From: an uncultured Fimbriimonadales bacterium | GTDB taxonomy: Bacteria > Armatimonadota > Fimbriimonadia > Fimbriimonadales > GBS-DC | DNA length: 16,185 bases | Assembly (NCBI GenBank): GCA_937934465.1 | Contig: CALGZO010000036.1 | Coordinates: forward strand, 1 to 16,185 | Reading direction: 5' to 3' | Shown here: positions 8,601 to 15,624 of the stretch, piece after piece | How the letters are laid out: every line of letters begins with the position of its first letter | How positions within the stretch are numbered: position 1 is the first letter of the stretch | Notes under the pieces: generated by a model | Told to the model about the DNA's origin: nothing | Seen by the model: only the letters and a program-made list of their open reading frames with translations | Databases searched by the model: none | Program-made: the position numbers and the translations under genes

Positions 8601-10235
8601 CGACTGTGGGAGCCAGCCCTGCCAGAGTTCGACGGCGCACTCGACCTCAGCCTCATCGCGCAGGGCAAGCCCGAATCGCCTGAACTGACCCTCAGCGCAA
8701 CCATCAGCGACCTCACCTACGGCGACTACACCGTGGACCAAATCCTCTTCAGCCAAATCGATGTGCGCGAGGGCGCGATACGCACCGACGACGCGCTGAT
8801 TCGCATGCGCAAGTACCAGGCGCGTCTTTCAGGCGAGCTGCCGTTCCACTGGTCGCCGCTGCGCGTGCCCGACGACGAGCCGATTAAGGTGCAGGCGCGC
8901 TTGCGCGAGCAACCTCTCACGATACTCAGCCTCTTCGCGCCGATTGACCCCACGCGCACGCAGGGCGCGCTGAACGCCTCTATCGAGATTACGGGCACAC
9001 TTGCCAACTGGCAGCCGCGCGGACGACTCCAAATCGCCGATGGCGCGCTGGGCATCGAGAACTTGCGTACCGCGCTGCAGGAGATTGGCTTGGTGGTGGA
9101 GTTCGACGGGCGCGAGGCGCGGATAGTGCAGGCGCAAGCGCGCTCTTCGGAAGGCGGTTCGCTGCAACTAACAGGCGACATCCAACTGACCGACGAGCAG
9201 CCCGTCGCGAATGTTCGAATCGTCGCCGACGGGTTCACTGTGAACGAGCCGAAGCTGCCCGTGCTGGAGGGCAGTGCGCTGGCGGTCGTCTCAGGGACGG
9301 TGCAGGTGCAGGGCGCGCTGGCGCAGCCGCAGGTGCAGGGCGCGTTGCAGGTGCGGCGCGGCTTTCTGTATCTACCAGCCGAGTTCGCCCCACGCGAGAG
9401 CGGCGAGCCGTTGCCCCTCGACCCGCGTTTCGATGTGCGCGTCGAGGTCGCCGAAGGGTTCAACTTGCGCAACCCGAACCTCGACGCGAAGCTGGAGGGC
9501 GCGCTCCAAGTGGGCGGCGCGCTCCGTTCGCCTACGCTGTCGGGCGAGTTCAGCCTGCTCAGCGGCGTGCTGAACCTACCCACCGCACGCCTGCGCATCG
9601 AACCCGACAGCACCGCGCGACTGAACTACCCCTTCAGCAGCCCCACAGGCGAGACGATTGCCCGAATCGATCTCGATGTGCGCGCCAGCACAACCGTCGT
9701 CGCGCCTGATTTCACGGGCGACCCCGTCCGCTATCGCGTGGAGGTGGATGTGCGCGGACCGTTAGACGACCCCGAACAGCTCCAACTTACCGCGCGTTCC
9801 GACCCGCCCGGCTTGTCCGAGCAGCGCATCTTGAGCTTGCTGGGGCGCGGGCAAGTGTTGGCGGCAATCGCGCGCGGCGCGAACCCCGCCGATGTGTTTC
9901 GCGAGCAACTCGGCGATATCCTCGGCGCACAGGTGCTGCCCGGTCTCTTCGCGCCGCTGGAAGCTGGTATCGCTGAGGCGTTCGACTTGGAGCAGTTCTC
10001 GCTGGACTACACAGGGCTACGCCCCGCAAGCCTATATTTGGTGAAGAACCTCTTCAACGGCGTGGGCGTCGCGTATCGGCGCGGGATTGGCGTGGCGAAT
10101 AACGAGTATCAAGTGCGCCTGTTCTACCGACTGCCGTTCCGCAACCGATTGCTGCAGCGGCTGCGCGTGGGCTTCGGATTCGATCACACCGACGCGCGAT
10201 TTCTATTCATCGAGGGGAGCGTGCTGTTCCGATAG
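5655..10235 (+). CDS. tamB: TamB/AsmA-like translocation and assembly module protein (DUF490)
   Basis: This very large protein of about 1526 residues is longer than Escherichia coli TamB (about 1260). A single N-terminal membrane anchor (about residues 7-36, LLWGLGGLLLTLLPVG and onward) is followed by an AsmA-like start and a long, repetitive beta-rich region of the kind that folds into a hydrophobic groove bridging the periplasm. Residues from about 1190 to the end match the TamB domain (PF04357). They include an ILSLLGRGQ motif near 1392-1400, GDILGAQVLPGL, and a beta-barrel-like end finishing in FIEGSVLFR. The family acts in outer-membrane protein assembly and anterograde phospholipid transport. 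No TamA/BamA partner is next to it, which is common outside Proteobacteria. The start is uncertain: TTG at 5655 (used here) or GTG at 5658, both inside the end of lipA, with a GAGAGG motif upstream. Co-transcription with lipA is likely. Confidence 0.9.
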   Translation: MVRWRAHSLLWGLGGLLLTLLPVGLMALAGLMYLWQVKLAVEDSLPDAIREYARRQADLEVALERASLSWQGVRVVNAEVRTLRGERLFRARLIEARLPRSGEPLTLEIDRPEVWLQRDRRGVWNIEPLLRQPRPPEPTPLTLRVIARQSVVYYDDLLPRTPVRATLWAEEFTYSQPRIGAYLTVRGVSDALGNLVAHATSDGARWLITLNADSARLTRFKSYLPETAFDLQGAVAQLTAQVLYEPNQPLRVQGAARGVAQNPTYRAKPLPHREAEFHLSFTESGLDGVARTRDGRLVAQGMVDWSRSPVQFAAQVEAFGDDAAAWLRLLSDEPPPAQGRYQARLRIEGDWENPTIVGAARLQRLRTPQGDLTDLRSPVYFAQGRLLLPDLNAFYAGRPIRAKLALDTRPETPQLQLYAAVSRLPLERTPALREQNLSGVVDASIIAYGDWTNPIVEANLFSDALAYNGRRLGGARARIRYAHGSLQIPLAILQGAAGAAQITGEIRDALTDDPRLDLSIEATELDLNLLAGLLGYDESQAQRVDGVGYLTAQVRGSLSAPEAVAEMVVFDGRLGDLGAEIAVANLNLLQREVRIAELQILRRAAQLVASGTATLPETPDQSLQFQLQGNLYEFDVATVPDWLRRELPIAGVASGAFTAQGAPEAFTVNAQLNAESLQIEQTVLRENRVQLSVRVQNGATEATLERLESQVEGGALTASGRWRSDGAFEARWQLQDAPLSVLTPYLPVEYRLAGRASLTGEASGTLEQPTLQARLLADSLALNGATLGALEATLEAALKGREAGVLRAQLELQTPSGVVQVAEWLYDLEQNALSLTARADAVSIEWLRRVAEAIPNAVPPEAAERLATLQGAVQAELNLQGALSQPTATLTLNAETLQWRAQSLGQLSLQARWQGESEVVLPPDAAPLERAAESLRRLRTQRAELVQLRWQSETARLEGRGVYTPNSLSADFEVAQLPLRWARLWEPALPEFDGALDLSLIAQGKPESPELTLSATISDLTYGDYTVDQILFSQIDVREGAIRTDDALIRMRKYQARLSGELPFHWSPLRVPDDEPIKVQARLREQPLTILSLFAPIDPTRTQGALNASIEITGTLANWQPRGRLQIADGALGIENLRTALQEIGLVVEFDGREARIVQAQARSSEGGSLQLTGDIQLTDEQPVANVRIVADGFTVNEPKLPVLEGSALAVVSGTVQVQGALAQPQVQGALQVRRGFLYLPAEFAPRESGEPLPLDPRFDVRVEVAEGFNLRNPNLDAKLEGALQVGGALRSPTLSGEFSLLSGVLNLPTARLRIEPDSTARLNYPFSSPTGETIARIDLDVRASTTVVAPDFTGDPVRYRVEVDVRGPLDDPEQLQLTARSDPPGLSEQRILSLLGRGQVLAAIARGANPADVFREQLGDILGAQVLPGLFAPLEAGIAEAFDLEQFSLDYTGLRPASLYLVKNLFNGVGVAYRRGIGVANNEYQVRLFYRLPFRNRLLQRLRVGFGFDHTDARFLFIEGSVLFR

Positions 10236-10236
10236 G

Positions 10237-11316
10237 CTACGGCGACTGCTCCAGCAGTTTGAGGGCGCGTTCCAGCGTGCCGAAATCGCGTGCGCCTTGC
10301 CACCAGAATCGAATCGCGCCTTGAGTATCAATCAGAACCGTTTGGGGTACGCCGTCGATATCGAACGCGCGGGCAATCGCGTCTGTGCCCAGCGCTTGGG
10401 GGTAACGGACGCCTTTCTCGGCGCAGAACTTTCGCAAGCCGCGCTCGCCTTCTGGCTCGTCGAACGCGACGCCGACCATCAGCACGCGCGCGCCGTAGGT
10501 CTCGTGGAACTTGGCGAAATCGGGCAGCTCCATCTGGCACTCGCCGCACCAAGTACCCCAGAAGTTGATGAGCAGCGGCTTGGGCGGGCGTCGGAGCTCG
10601 ATAGTCTCGCCGTCGAGCGTGCGCAGCGTCAGGTTCGGCGCGGCGATTGTCCGCGTCGGATGGATAGGCGGCGAACGCAGGGTGGGGTACTGGCGTTGCG
10701 CGTTGTGATACCACTGGAGCCACTGGCGGCGCACTTGGGCGCGTTTTTGGGGCGGGTCGGTGTAGCGAGCGTAGAACGGCTGGTTCGTAATCGCCCGTAG
10801 CGCGCCCATCGCCATCTGCAGGGTCTGCTCGCTGGGGTCGTCGCGCAGGATGTCCATCAGCGCGGCGACGGCGCGCGGGTCGCGCATACTCTGCAGGTGT
10901 GTTATTGCCGTCTGGCGGAGCGCGGTGTCGTGGTCGGCGAGGCAGGTCATCAGCAGTTGGAACGCCTCCTCGCGCGGTTGACGGGTCGCCATCTCCGCGA
11001 CGCGCAGGCGCACGGGCGAGGCGACATCGCGTAGCGCCTCGCGCAGCAGGTCGCGCGCCTCAGGCAGGTCGAGACGCGCGACGCCCTCTACCGCCGCCGT
11101 GCGAACGGCTACGGGCGTATCGGGCGAGAGATAGCGACGCAGTTCGGCGAGTTGCTGTTCGGGGGGCAGGCTCGCGAGCGCGTCGATGCGCTGCTGAGCG
11201 CGCGCCTCTTCCGCATGCGTCCGCTCGTGCGGGTCTTGCGGCTGATACAGCACCCGCACGGCAATCGCCGCGCCCAGCGCCACGAACGCCAGTAGCCACA
11301 GTCTGCTCCGTCGCAT
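10237..11316 (-). CDS. HEAT-repeat protein fused to a TlpA-like thioredoxin domain
   Basis: This 359-residue protein has an N-terminal membrane anchor or signal (about 4-23, with Arg before it). Residues about 35-175 are alpha-helical repeats of HEAT type (for example SPDTPVAVRTAAVEGVARL, SPVRLRVAEMATRQP, DTALRQTAITHLQSM, DPRAVAALMDIL). A short linker leads to a thioredoxin-fold domain (about 222-359) of the AhpC-TSA/TlpA type. The redox motif is WCGEC (256-260, Cys257 and Cys260) and the cis-proline is Pro324 in GVPQT. TlpA-like domains reduce periplasmic disulfides, for example during cytochrome c or copper-site maturation. The HEAT part probably docks a partner; that is inference. It is the last gene of the leftward topA run, 3 nt after the hydrolase gene, and converges on tamB with a 1-nt gap. 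No strong ribosome-binding site is visible. Confidence 0.85.
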   Translation of the reverse strand: MRRSRLWLLAFVALGAAIAVRVLYQPQDPHERTHAEEARAQQRIDALASLPPEQQLAELRRYLSPDTPVAVRTAAVEGVARLDLPEARDLLREALRDVASPVRLRVAEMATRQPREEAFQLLMTCLADHDTALRQTAITHLQSMRDPRAVAALMDILRDDPSEQTLQMAMGALRAITNQPFYARYTDPPQKRAQVRRQWLQWYHNAQRQYPTLRSPPIHPTRTIAAPNLTLRTLDGETIELRRPPKPLLINFWGTWCGECQMELPDFAKFHETYGARVLMVGVAFDEPEGERGLRKFCAEKGVRYPQALGTDAIARAFDIDGVPQTVLIDTQGAIRFWWQGARDFGTLERALKLLEQSP

Positions 11317-11319
11317 CGA

Positions 11320-12471
11320 TTATCGATAGAGGGTGCGCACAAACGCCGTTGCGAGTGTGCCCCCGTCGCGCAGCGAGAGCGCACGCACGCGCGCCACATC
11401 CTGCGCAGGGCGGCGCACACGGGGCACAAACACCGCCACCGAGACCAGCGCGCTCTCGTTCGGCGCAATCACAGGCGTCGTCGCAGGGCGCGCCTCCGTG
11501 CGCCAACCGTTGCCGTCTACCAAAATCATATACTGCTGTGCGTACCGACTGCGATTGCGCACGAATAATCGATACTCCACTACGCGCGGGGTGGTCGCGT
11601 AGCCTGTCGTGTAGTCAGGTTCCATCACAATTCCCGATTCCGCCGTGAGTTGGAGCAGTGGGTCTTTCAAAACGCCCTCGCCCCACACCCAATCCCAAGC
11701 GGCGAGGTCGTTGCGCAGGTAGAGCTCAAAAAAGGCGGTGAGCAGGCGTCGGGTTATCTGCAGTTGCGTCGCACGGGGCAGCGAGCCGCTGTCGCAGCCG
11801 AACACGGAGGTATCTTGGAACCCACAGTGCCAACCGCCTTGTATCACGGGCAGCAGTTTCGGCGCGAAACCCGCGTTATACATGCGTAGCCCATTATTAT
11901 TGAGGGGCGTGATTGTGTCTGCGCTGCCCGAAATCAGGCAGTGGGGCGCGGTCACATTCGGCGAGGCTTGAATGGCGGACGGGTTGGTCTCCGCAGCGGC
12001 GAGGTTCGCAACGGCTTTGATGCGCGTGTCTGCCGCCGCTGCCAGAATGCTCGCGCCGCCGCCCATCGAGTGCCCCGACACACCGAACCGATCGGTCGCA
12101 ATCTGCCCGAACAGCGTCGACGCTGGGTCGGCGTTCTGCTGCTCCAGATAGGTGAGGCAATAACGCAAATCTTCCGAATAGGCGCGGTGGTTAGGGAACA
12201 GCTCTGACGCCGACTCGGTGGCGATGACAAAGTAGCCCCAAGAGGCGAGGTGTTCCAGAATCGAGCGGTAGCGTTCGGGGGGTTGCAAGAACCCGTGTCC
12301 GAAGCTGACGGCGGGGTAGGGCGCGCCGCTGCCGTCGTAGGGCGCGTTGTCGCCTGTCGCCGTCGCGGGATAGTAAAGTTGCGCGTTGAAGGTCGTGTTG
12401 TTCAGGCGACGCACGGTCACGCGCCGTCGCCCTGCGCGATAGACGCCTGGTGCTGCGTAGTCAGATTTCAT
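11320..12471 (-). CDS. Alpha/beta hydrolase, dienelactone-hydrolase/polyesterase-like, with C-terminal beta domain
   Basis: The protein has 383 residues. About residues 15-255 form an alpha/beta hydrolase of the chlorophyllase/cutinase/PET-hydrolase-like group. An oxyanion-hole segment FGHGF lies at 57-61 and the nucleophile elbow is GHSMGGG with Ser135. Asp185 in SGSADTITP and His215 in GGWHCGF complete a plausible triad. Cys216 and Cys226 could form a disulfide. Residues about 285-383 look like a beta-sandwich appendage (VEYRLFVRNRS, IAPNESALVSVAVFVP), which may bind a polymer or partner. There is no signal peptide despite the secreted-enzyme resemblance. The start is backed by AGGAG about 7 nt upstream. 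It lies 14 nt after the translin-like gene and 3 nt before the HEAT-thioredoxin gene. Substrate unknown; a lipase, esterase or acyl-peptidase role is possible. Confidence 0.82.
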   Translation of the reverse strand: MKSDYAAPGVYRAGRRRVTVRRLNNTTFNAQLYYPATATGDNAPYDGSGAPYPAVSFGHGFLQPPERYRSILEHLASWGYFVIATESASELFPNHRAYSEDLRYCLTYLEQQNADPASTLFGQIATDRFGVSGHSMGGGASILAAAADTRIKAVANLAAAETNPSAIQASPNVTAPHCLISGSADTITPLNNNGLRMYNAGFAPKLLPVIQGGWHCGFQDTSVFGCDSGSLPRATQLQITRRLLTAFFELYLRNDLAAWDWVWGEGVLKDPLLQLTAESGIVMEPDYTTGYATTPRVVEYRLFVRNRSRYAQQYMILVDGNGWRTEARPATTPVIAPNESALVSVAVFVPRVRRPAQDVARVRALSLRDGGTLATAFVRTLYR

Positions 12472-12485
12472 GGCTGGCTCCTGAA

Positions 12486-13124
12486 CTAAGTATTCTGTTG
12501 GAGCGCTTGGTAGACGCTTGCCAGCGTGTTTTCCAGCTCCTTCTGTGTTGCGGTGAGGGTAAGGTCGGCGCGGGTGCGCTCCAGCACGGCGCGGAGCGCG
12601 TCGCAGGCGCGGCGCAGCCCTGCCGTTACGGCGTCGGGATAGTCGAAGGTCACCAGCTCATCGTAGATTTCGTCCATCACGCCCAGCAGGGTCTCGGCGT
12701 GGTTCAGTTCGCCCGCGCGCAGCAGGTCCAGCACATAGCGTCGGCACTCGGATGCGGCTTCGGCGATGCCGTTGAGGTAGGCAGGAGCTTCCACGCCGAG
12801 CTCGTCGGGTTCGGGCAGCGCGTCGCCCAGCACGATGGCGTACAGCGTTTCGCCTTCCACATACTCTTTCTCGGCGTCGTGTAGGAACCCTGCGTAGTAG
12901 ATGCTGGGATAGGGGCGCAGCTGCTCGCGGGCGCGGCTGATTTCGTGATGCGCTTCCGTGAGCAGTTGCCGACAGGTCTCGAACTCGTGGCGGTGCAGGC
13001 TGCGGATGGCGCGAGCGCAGAGTTGAGTCGCTTTACGGCACGCTTGTAGCCCCACCTCACGCGCTTGGTGACGCTGTTCGATCTGCTGGCGCAGCTGCTC
13101 GGCGATTTCGCTCCAGTGGTTCAT
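12486..13124 (-). CDS. Translin/TRAX-family protein, TRAX-like putative RNase
   Basis: This is a 212-residue all-helical protein. The segments FLHDAEKEYVEGETLYAIV (80-98), AYLNGIAEAASECRRYVLDLL (115-135) and VMDEIYDELVTF (149-160) follow the helix pattern of translin and TRAX (PF01997), including the counterpart of the eukaryotic DYL-G-x-LxxE stretch. In TRAX, the catalytic subunit of the C3PO endoribonuclease, a QEYVEA helix carries two catalytic Glu and a later YDGF carries an Asp. Here the corresponding residues appear to be Glu87, Glu90 and Asp155, so activity is plausible. Archaeal TRAX-like proteins are known; bacterial members are less familiar. The gene sits 18 nt after topA. Its ATG lacks a ribosome-binding site and is preceded 7 nt upstream by TATACT. 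The assignment is from motif pattern only; a generic helical-bundle protein remains possible. Confidence 0.68.
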   Translation of the reverse strand: MNHWSEIAEQLRQQIEQRHQAREVGLQACRKATQLCARAIRSLHRHEFETCRQLLTEAHHEISRAREQLRPYPSIYYAGFLHDAEKEYVEGETLYAIVLGDALPEPDELGVEAPAYLNGIAEAASECRRYVLDLLRAGELNHAETLLGVMDEIYDELVTFDYPDAVTAGLRRACDALRAVLERTRADLTLTATQKELENTLASVYQALQQNT

Positions 13125-13131
13125 AAAAGGG

Positions 13132-13137
13132 AGTATA
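13132..13137 (-). promoter_or_regulatory. Candidate leaderless -10 box before the translin/TRAX-like gene
   Basis: The minus strand reads TATACT, then 7 nt, then ATG at 13124, inside the 18-nt gap after topA. Transcription from here would begin at or next to the start codon. The absence of a ribosome-binding site fits this. It could equally be chance, with the gene simply expressed from the topA transcript. Confidence 0.35.
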
Positions 13138-13142
13138 CCTGG

Positions 13143-15356
13143 CTAAACCGCTTCGGGTTCATCCAATAGTTCGAGGGTCTCCTCGCGTTTGTAGTCGCAC
13201 TCGGCGTTGCTGCACACAATCTGGCGCGAGGCGGCGCGCGCTTTCACTTTCTCGACCAGCGGCGCGCGGCAGTGGGGGCAGAGTTCGCCTGTCGGTTTGT
13301 CCCAAGCGAGCAGTTGGCACTCGCGGTTGGAACAGGCGTAATACACGCGCCCCTTTTTGGACTTGCGCTGCACCACCTCGCCCGATTGACACACGGGGCA
13401 GGCGACGCCCGTCGCGCCTGCAGGGAGCGTGACTTTGCAGTCGGGGTAGCGCGAGCATGCCAGAAACTCGCCGTAGCGTCCGCTGCGCAGCACCATCGTC
13501 GCGCCGCAGGTCGGGCAGAGCCGTTCGGTCTCGATGACGGGCATCTGCACGCGCTCGTCGCTTTGCATCGCGACCGCCACCTTCTGCTGGAACGGCTGAT
13601 AGAACGCGCGCACCACCTGCACCCAATCCGCTTTGCCCTCTTCTACCGCGTCCAACTCCTCTTCCATGCGCGCGGTGAACGGCACATCGAACAGGTCAGG
13701 GAAGTGTTTCACGAGGTAATCGTTCACCACCTCGCCCAGCGGCGTGGGTTTGAAGGCGCGGTTCTCCAGCGTGACATAGCCGCGCTCTTGGATGGTGGAT
13801 AGGATGGCGGCGTAGGTGCTGGGGCGTCCGATGCCGTTCTGCTCCAGCGTTTTGACCAGCGTCGCTTCGGTGTAGCGTGGGGGCGGCTGCGTGAAGTGCT
13901 GCGAGGGCGTAAGCGCGAGCAGGTCGAGCAGTTCGCCCTGTTGCAGCGGGGGCAGGGGCGGCAGTTCCTCCTCGTCGCGTTCGGCGGTGTCTTTACCCTC
14001 CTTGTAGAGGCTCAGGAACCCCTCAAACAGCACCACCGTGCCCGACGCGCGGAACAGATACTCCTTCGCGCGAATGTTGACGCTGGTGACCTCCAGTTGC
14101 GCCTCTGCCATCTGGCTCGCCACGAAGCGTTTCCAGATGAGCTCGTACAGGCGGTACTGTTCGGGCGTGAGGTAGGGCTTGACATCGTTGGGCGTGCGGT
14201 TCACATCGGTGGGGCGGATGGCTTCGTGGGCGTCCTGTGCGCCGCCGCGCGTTTTGTATTGGCGGGGCTTGGCAGGCAGATACTCGGCGGGGTAGTGCGC
14301 CTGAATGAAAGTGCGCGCCATCTGCAGCGCCTCGTCCGAAAGGCGCACGGAATCGGTACGCATGTAGGTAATCAAGCCGACCGAGCCTTCGTCGCCCAAG
14401 TCCACGCCTTCATAGAGCTGCTGGGCGACTTGCATCGTGCGCTTGGCGGAGTAGCCGAGCTTGCGCGACGCCTCCTGTTGGAGCGTGCTGGTGATGAACG
14501 GCGGCGGCGGCGTGCGCTTGCGCTGACGCTTCTCCACCGATTCCACAATGTAGGTCGCGCCCTGCAGGTCGTGCAGCACGGCGTTGGCGTCGGCTTCGGT
14601 TTTGAGCTCAAGTTTCGCGTCGCCTTTCTGACGCAACTCGGCTTCGAAGGGGAAGTGTTCCTTTTTGGGGGTCAGCGTGGCGGTGATTTTCCAGTACTCT
14701 TCGGGCGTGAAGGCGCGGATTTCGCGTTCGCGTTCCACAATCAGGCGCACGGCGACGGTCTGCACACGCCCTGCGCTGAGCGGTTTGCGACCGCCGCGCG
14801 TCTTGCGCCACAGCAACGGGCTGACCTCGTAGCCGACCAGCCGATCCAGCACGCGGCGCGCCTGTTGCGCGTTCACACGGTGCATATCAATCGCGCGCGG
14901 GTTCTGCAGCGCGCGCTTTACGGCGGTGGCGGTAATCTCGTTGAACTCGATGCGCTGCGCGTTCTGCAGATGCAGCGCTTGCTGGATGTGCCAAGCAATC
15001 GCTTCGCCCTCGCGGTCGGGGTCGGTGGCAAGGTAGACCATCGGCGCGCCTTTCGTGACCGTTTGCAAGCGATTGAGCGTCTCCTTGCGTTCGGGCAAGG
15101 GCGTATAGGTCGGCTCGAAATCGTGGTTCACATCCACGCCGAGCTTCGACTTGGGCAAATCGCGTACATGCCCCATCGAGGCTTCAACCGTGTAGGCGTT
15201 GCCGAGAATCTTGGCGAGCGTGCGCGTCTTGGCGGGCGATTCGACGATAATCACCGGCTTGCCCGACGGGGCAGGCGTCGCCTTCGCTTTGGCTCGCGTG
15301 GACGCGCCCGACTTGCGCGTGGTACTCTTCGTGGAACGAGTGGTCTTCTTTGCCAT
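13143..15356 (-). CDS. topA: DNA topoisomerase I (type IA)
   Basis: This 737-residue enzyme relaxes negative supercoils through a transient 5'-phosphotyrosine link. A basic, low-complexity Lys/Ser/Thr/Ala leader (1-33) precedes the Toprim domain with VESPAKT (Glu39) and DPDREGEAIAW (112-122), which bind Mg2+. The active-site tyrosine is Tyr331 in GLITYMRTDS. GIGRPSTYAAIL in the central region is also typical. Three four-cysteine zinc-ribbon domains close the protein (CPTC..CSRYPDC, CPVC..CSNREC, CPHC..CSNAEC). ATG at 15356 is supported by AGGGGA 8 nt upstream. It appears to lead a leftward run topA - translin-like - hydrolase - HEAT/thioredoxin. The leader is longer and more basic than in many homologues and may add nonspecific DNA binding, which is inference. 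Confidence 0.97.
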   Translation of the reverse strand: MAKKTTRSTKSTTRKSGASTRAKAKATPAPSGKPVIIVESPAKTRTLAKILGNAYTVEASMGHVRDLPKSKLGVDVNHDFEPTYTPLPERKETLNRLQTVTKGAPMVYLATDPDREGEAIAWHIQQALHLQNAQRIEFNEITATAVKRALQNPRAIDMHRVNAQQARRVLDRLVGYEVSPLLWRKTRGGRKPLSAGRVQTVAVRLIVEREREIRAFTPEEYWKITATLTPKKEHFPFEAELRQKGDAKLELKTEADANAVLHDLQGATYIVESVEKRQRKRTPPPPFITSTLQQEASRKLGYSAKRTMQVAQQLYEGVDLGDEGSVGLITYMRTDSVRLSDEALQMARTFIQAHYPAEYLPAKPRQYKTRGGAQDAHEAIRPTDVNRTPNDVKPYLTPEQYRLYELIWKRFVASQMAEAQLEVTSVNIRAKEYLFRASGTVVLFEGFLSLYKEGKDTAERDEEELPPLPPLQQGELLDLLALTPSQHFTQPPPRYTEATLVKTLEQNGIGRPSTYAAILSTIQERGYVTLENRAFKPTPLGEVVNDYLVKHFPDLFDVPFTARMEEELDAVEEGKADWVQVVRAFYQPFQQKVAVAMQSDERVQMPVIETERLCPTCGATMVLRSGRYGEFLACSRYPDCKVTLPAGATGVACPVCQSGEVVQRKSKKGRVYYACSNRECQLLAWDKPTGELCPHCRAPLVEKVKARAASRQIVCSNAECDYKREETLELLDEPEAV

Positions 15357-15382
15357 AGCAACCGTCCCCTATACGGGCAAGC

Positions 15383-15412
15383 AATTTACCTAATCCAAAG
15401 CGGACATGTCAA
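15383..15412 (-). promoter_or_regulatory. topA: Probable topA promoter
   Basis: On the minus strand there is a perfect -35 TTGACA (15412-15407), an 18-nt spacer and TAAATT (15388-15383, 4 of 6 to TATAAT). A transcript starting near 15376 would have a leader of about 20 nt containing AGGGGA, 8 nt before the topA ATG. Confidence 0.55.
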
Positions 15413-15549
15413 GGCATATTGAGGGTGTTCGGAAAATCGTTTGGGCGGAATGCCCATCCATGGAACGCAGGCGCGCCCCTATGGCAATAGCCAAGTAGGT
15501 GCAGGTACCCCCTCCTTTAGGTTCCCCCTGCAAGCAGGGGGAACCAATT

Positions 15550-15585
15550 CAGAAAAATCGGTTCCCTCTGCTTGCAGGAGGAACC
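15550..15585 (-). terminator. Terminator-like hairpin 2 (leftward)
   Basis: Read on the minus strand, the GC-rich hairpin at 15585-15560 is followed at once by GATTTTTCTG, a layout resembling an intrinsic terminator. The T-run is short (5 T) and no known minus-strand gene reads into it within the window. Confidence 0.3.
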
Positions 15586-15589
15586 AACT

Positions 15590-15624
15590 GAGAAAAATCG
15601 GTTCCCCCTTTTCAAGGGGGAACC
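15590..15624 (-). terminator. Terminator-like hairpin 3 (leftward)
   Basis: On the minus strand a perfect 11-bp stem with a 3-nt loop (15624-15600) is followed by GATTTTTCTC. It would stop transcription entering the element from the right and could shield topA. The function is inferred from layout only. Confidence 0.35.

Larger units (their letters stand above)
15520..15624. repeat. Three tandem hairpins with an exact 40-bp period
   Basis: Each unit begins GGTTCCC and ends GGAACC, at 15520, 15560 and 15600. Hairpin 1 (15520-15545) is a perfect 12-bp inverted repeat around AA. Hairpin 2 (15560-15585) has the same layout with two changed inner pairs (one C-A mismatch and one wobble). Hairpin 3 (15600-15624) is a perfect 11-bp repeat around TTC. 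The first two are followed by near-identical 14-nt spacers ending AGAAAAATC (15546-15559 and 15586-15599, 12 of 14 identical). Confidence 0.9.

Noticed and set aside
7577..8683. 368-codon plus-strand frame inside tamB
   Set aside because: This is an Arg/Ala-rich out-of-frame product of GC-rich coding DNA. The tamB frame is continuous through it.
13896..15422. 508-codon plus-strand open frame opposite topA
   Set aside because: This is a shadow of a GC-rich gene. The topA frame carries all expected motifs, while the antisense product is rich in Arg, Leu and His with no recognisable domain.
15520..15624. CRISPR array
   Set aside because: There are only three units, the would-be spacers (14 nt) are nearly identical, the repeats are perfect hairpins, and no cas gene is present.
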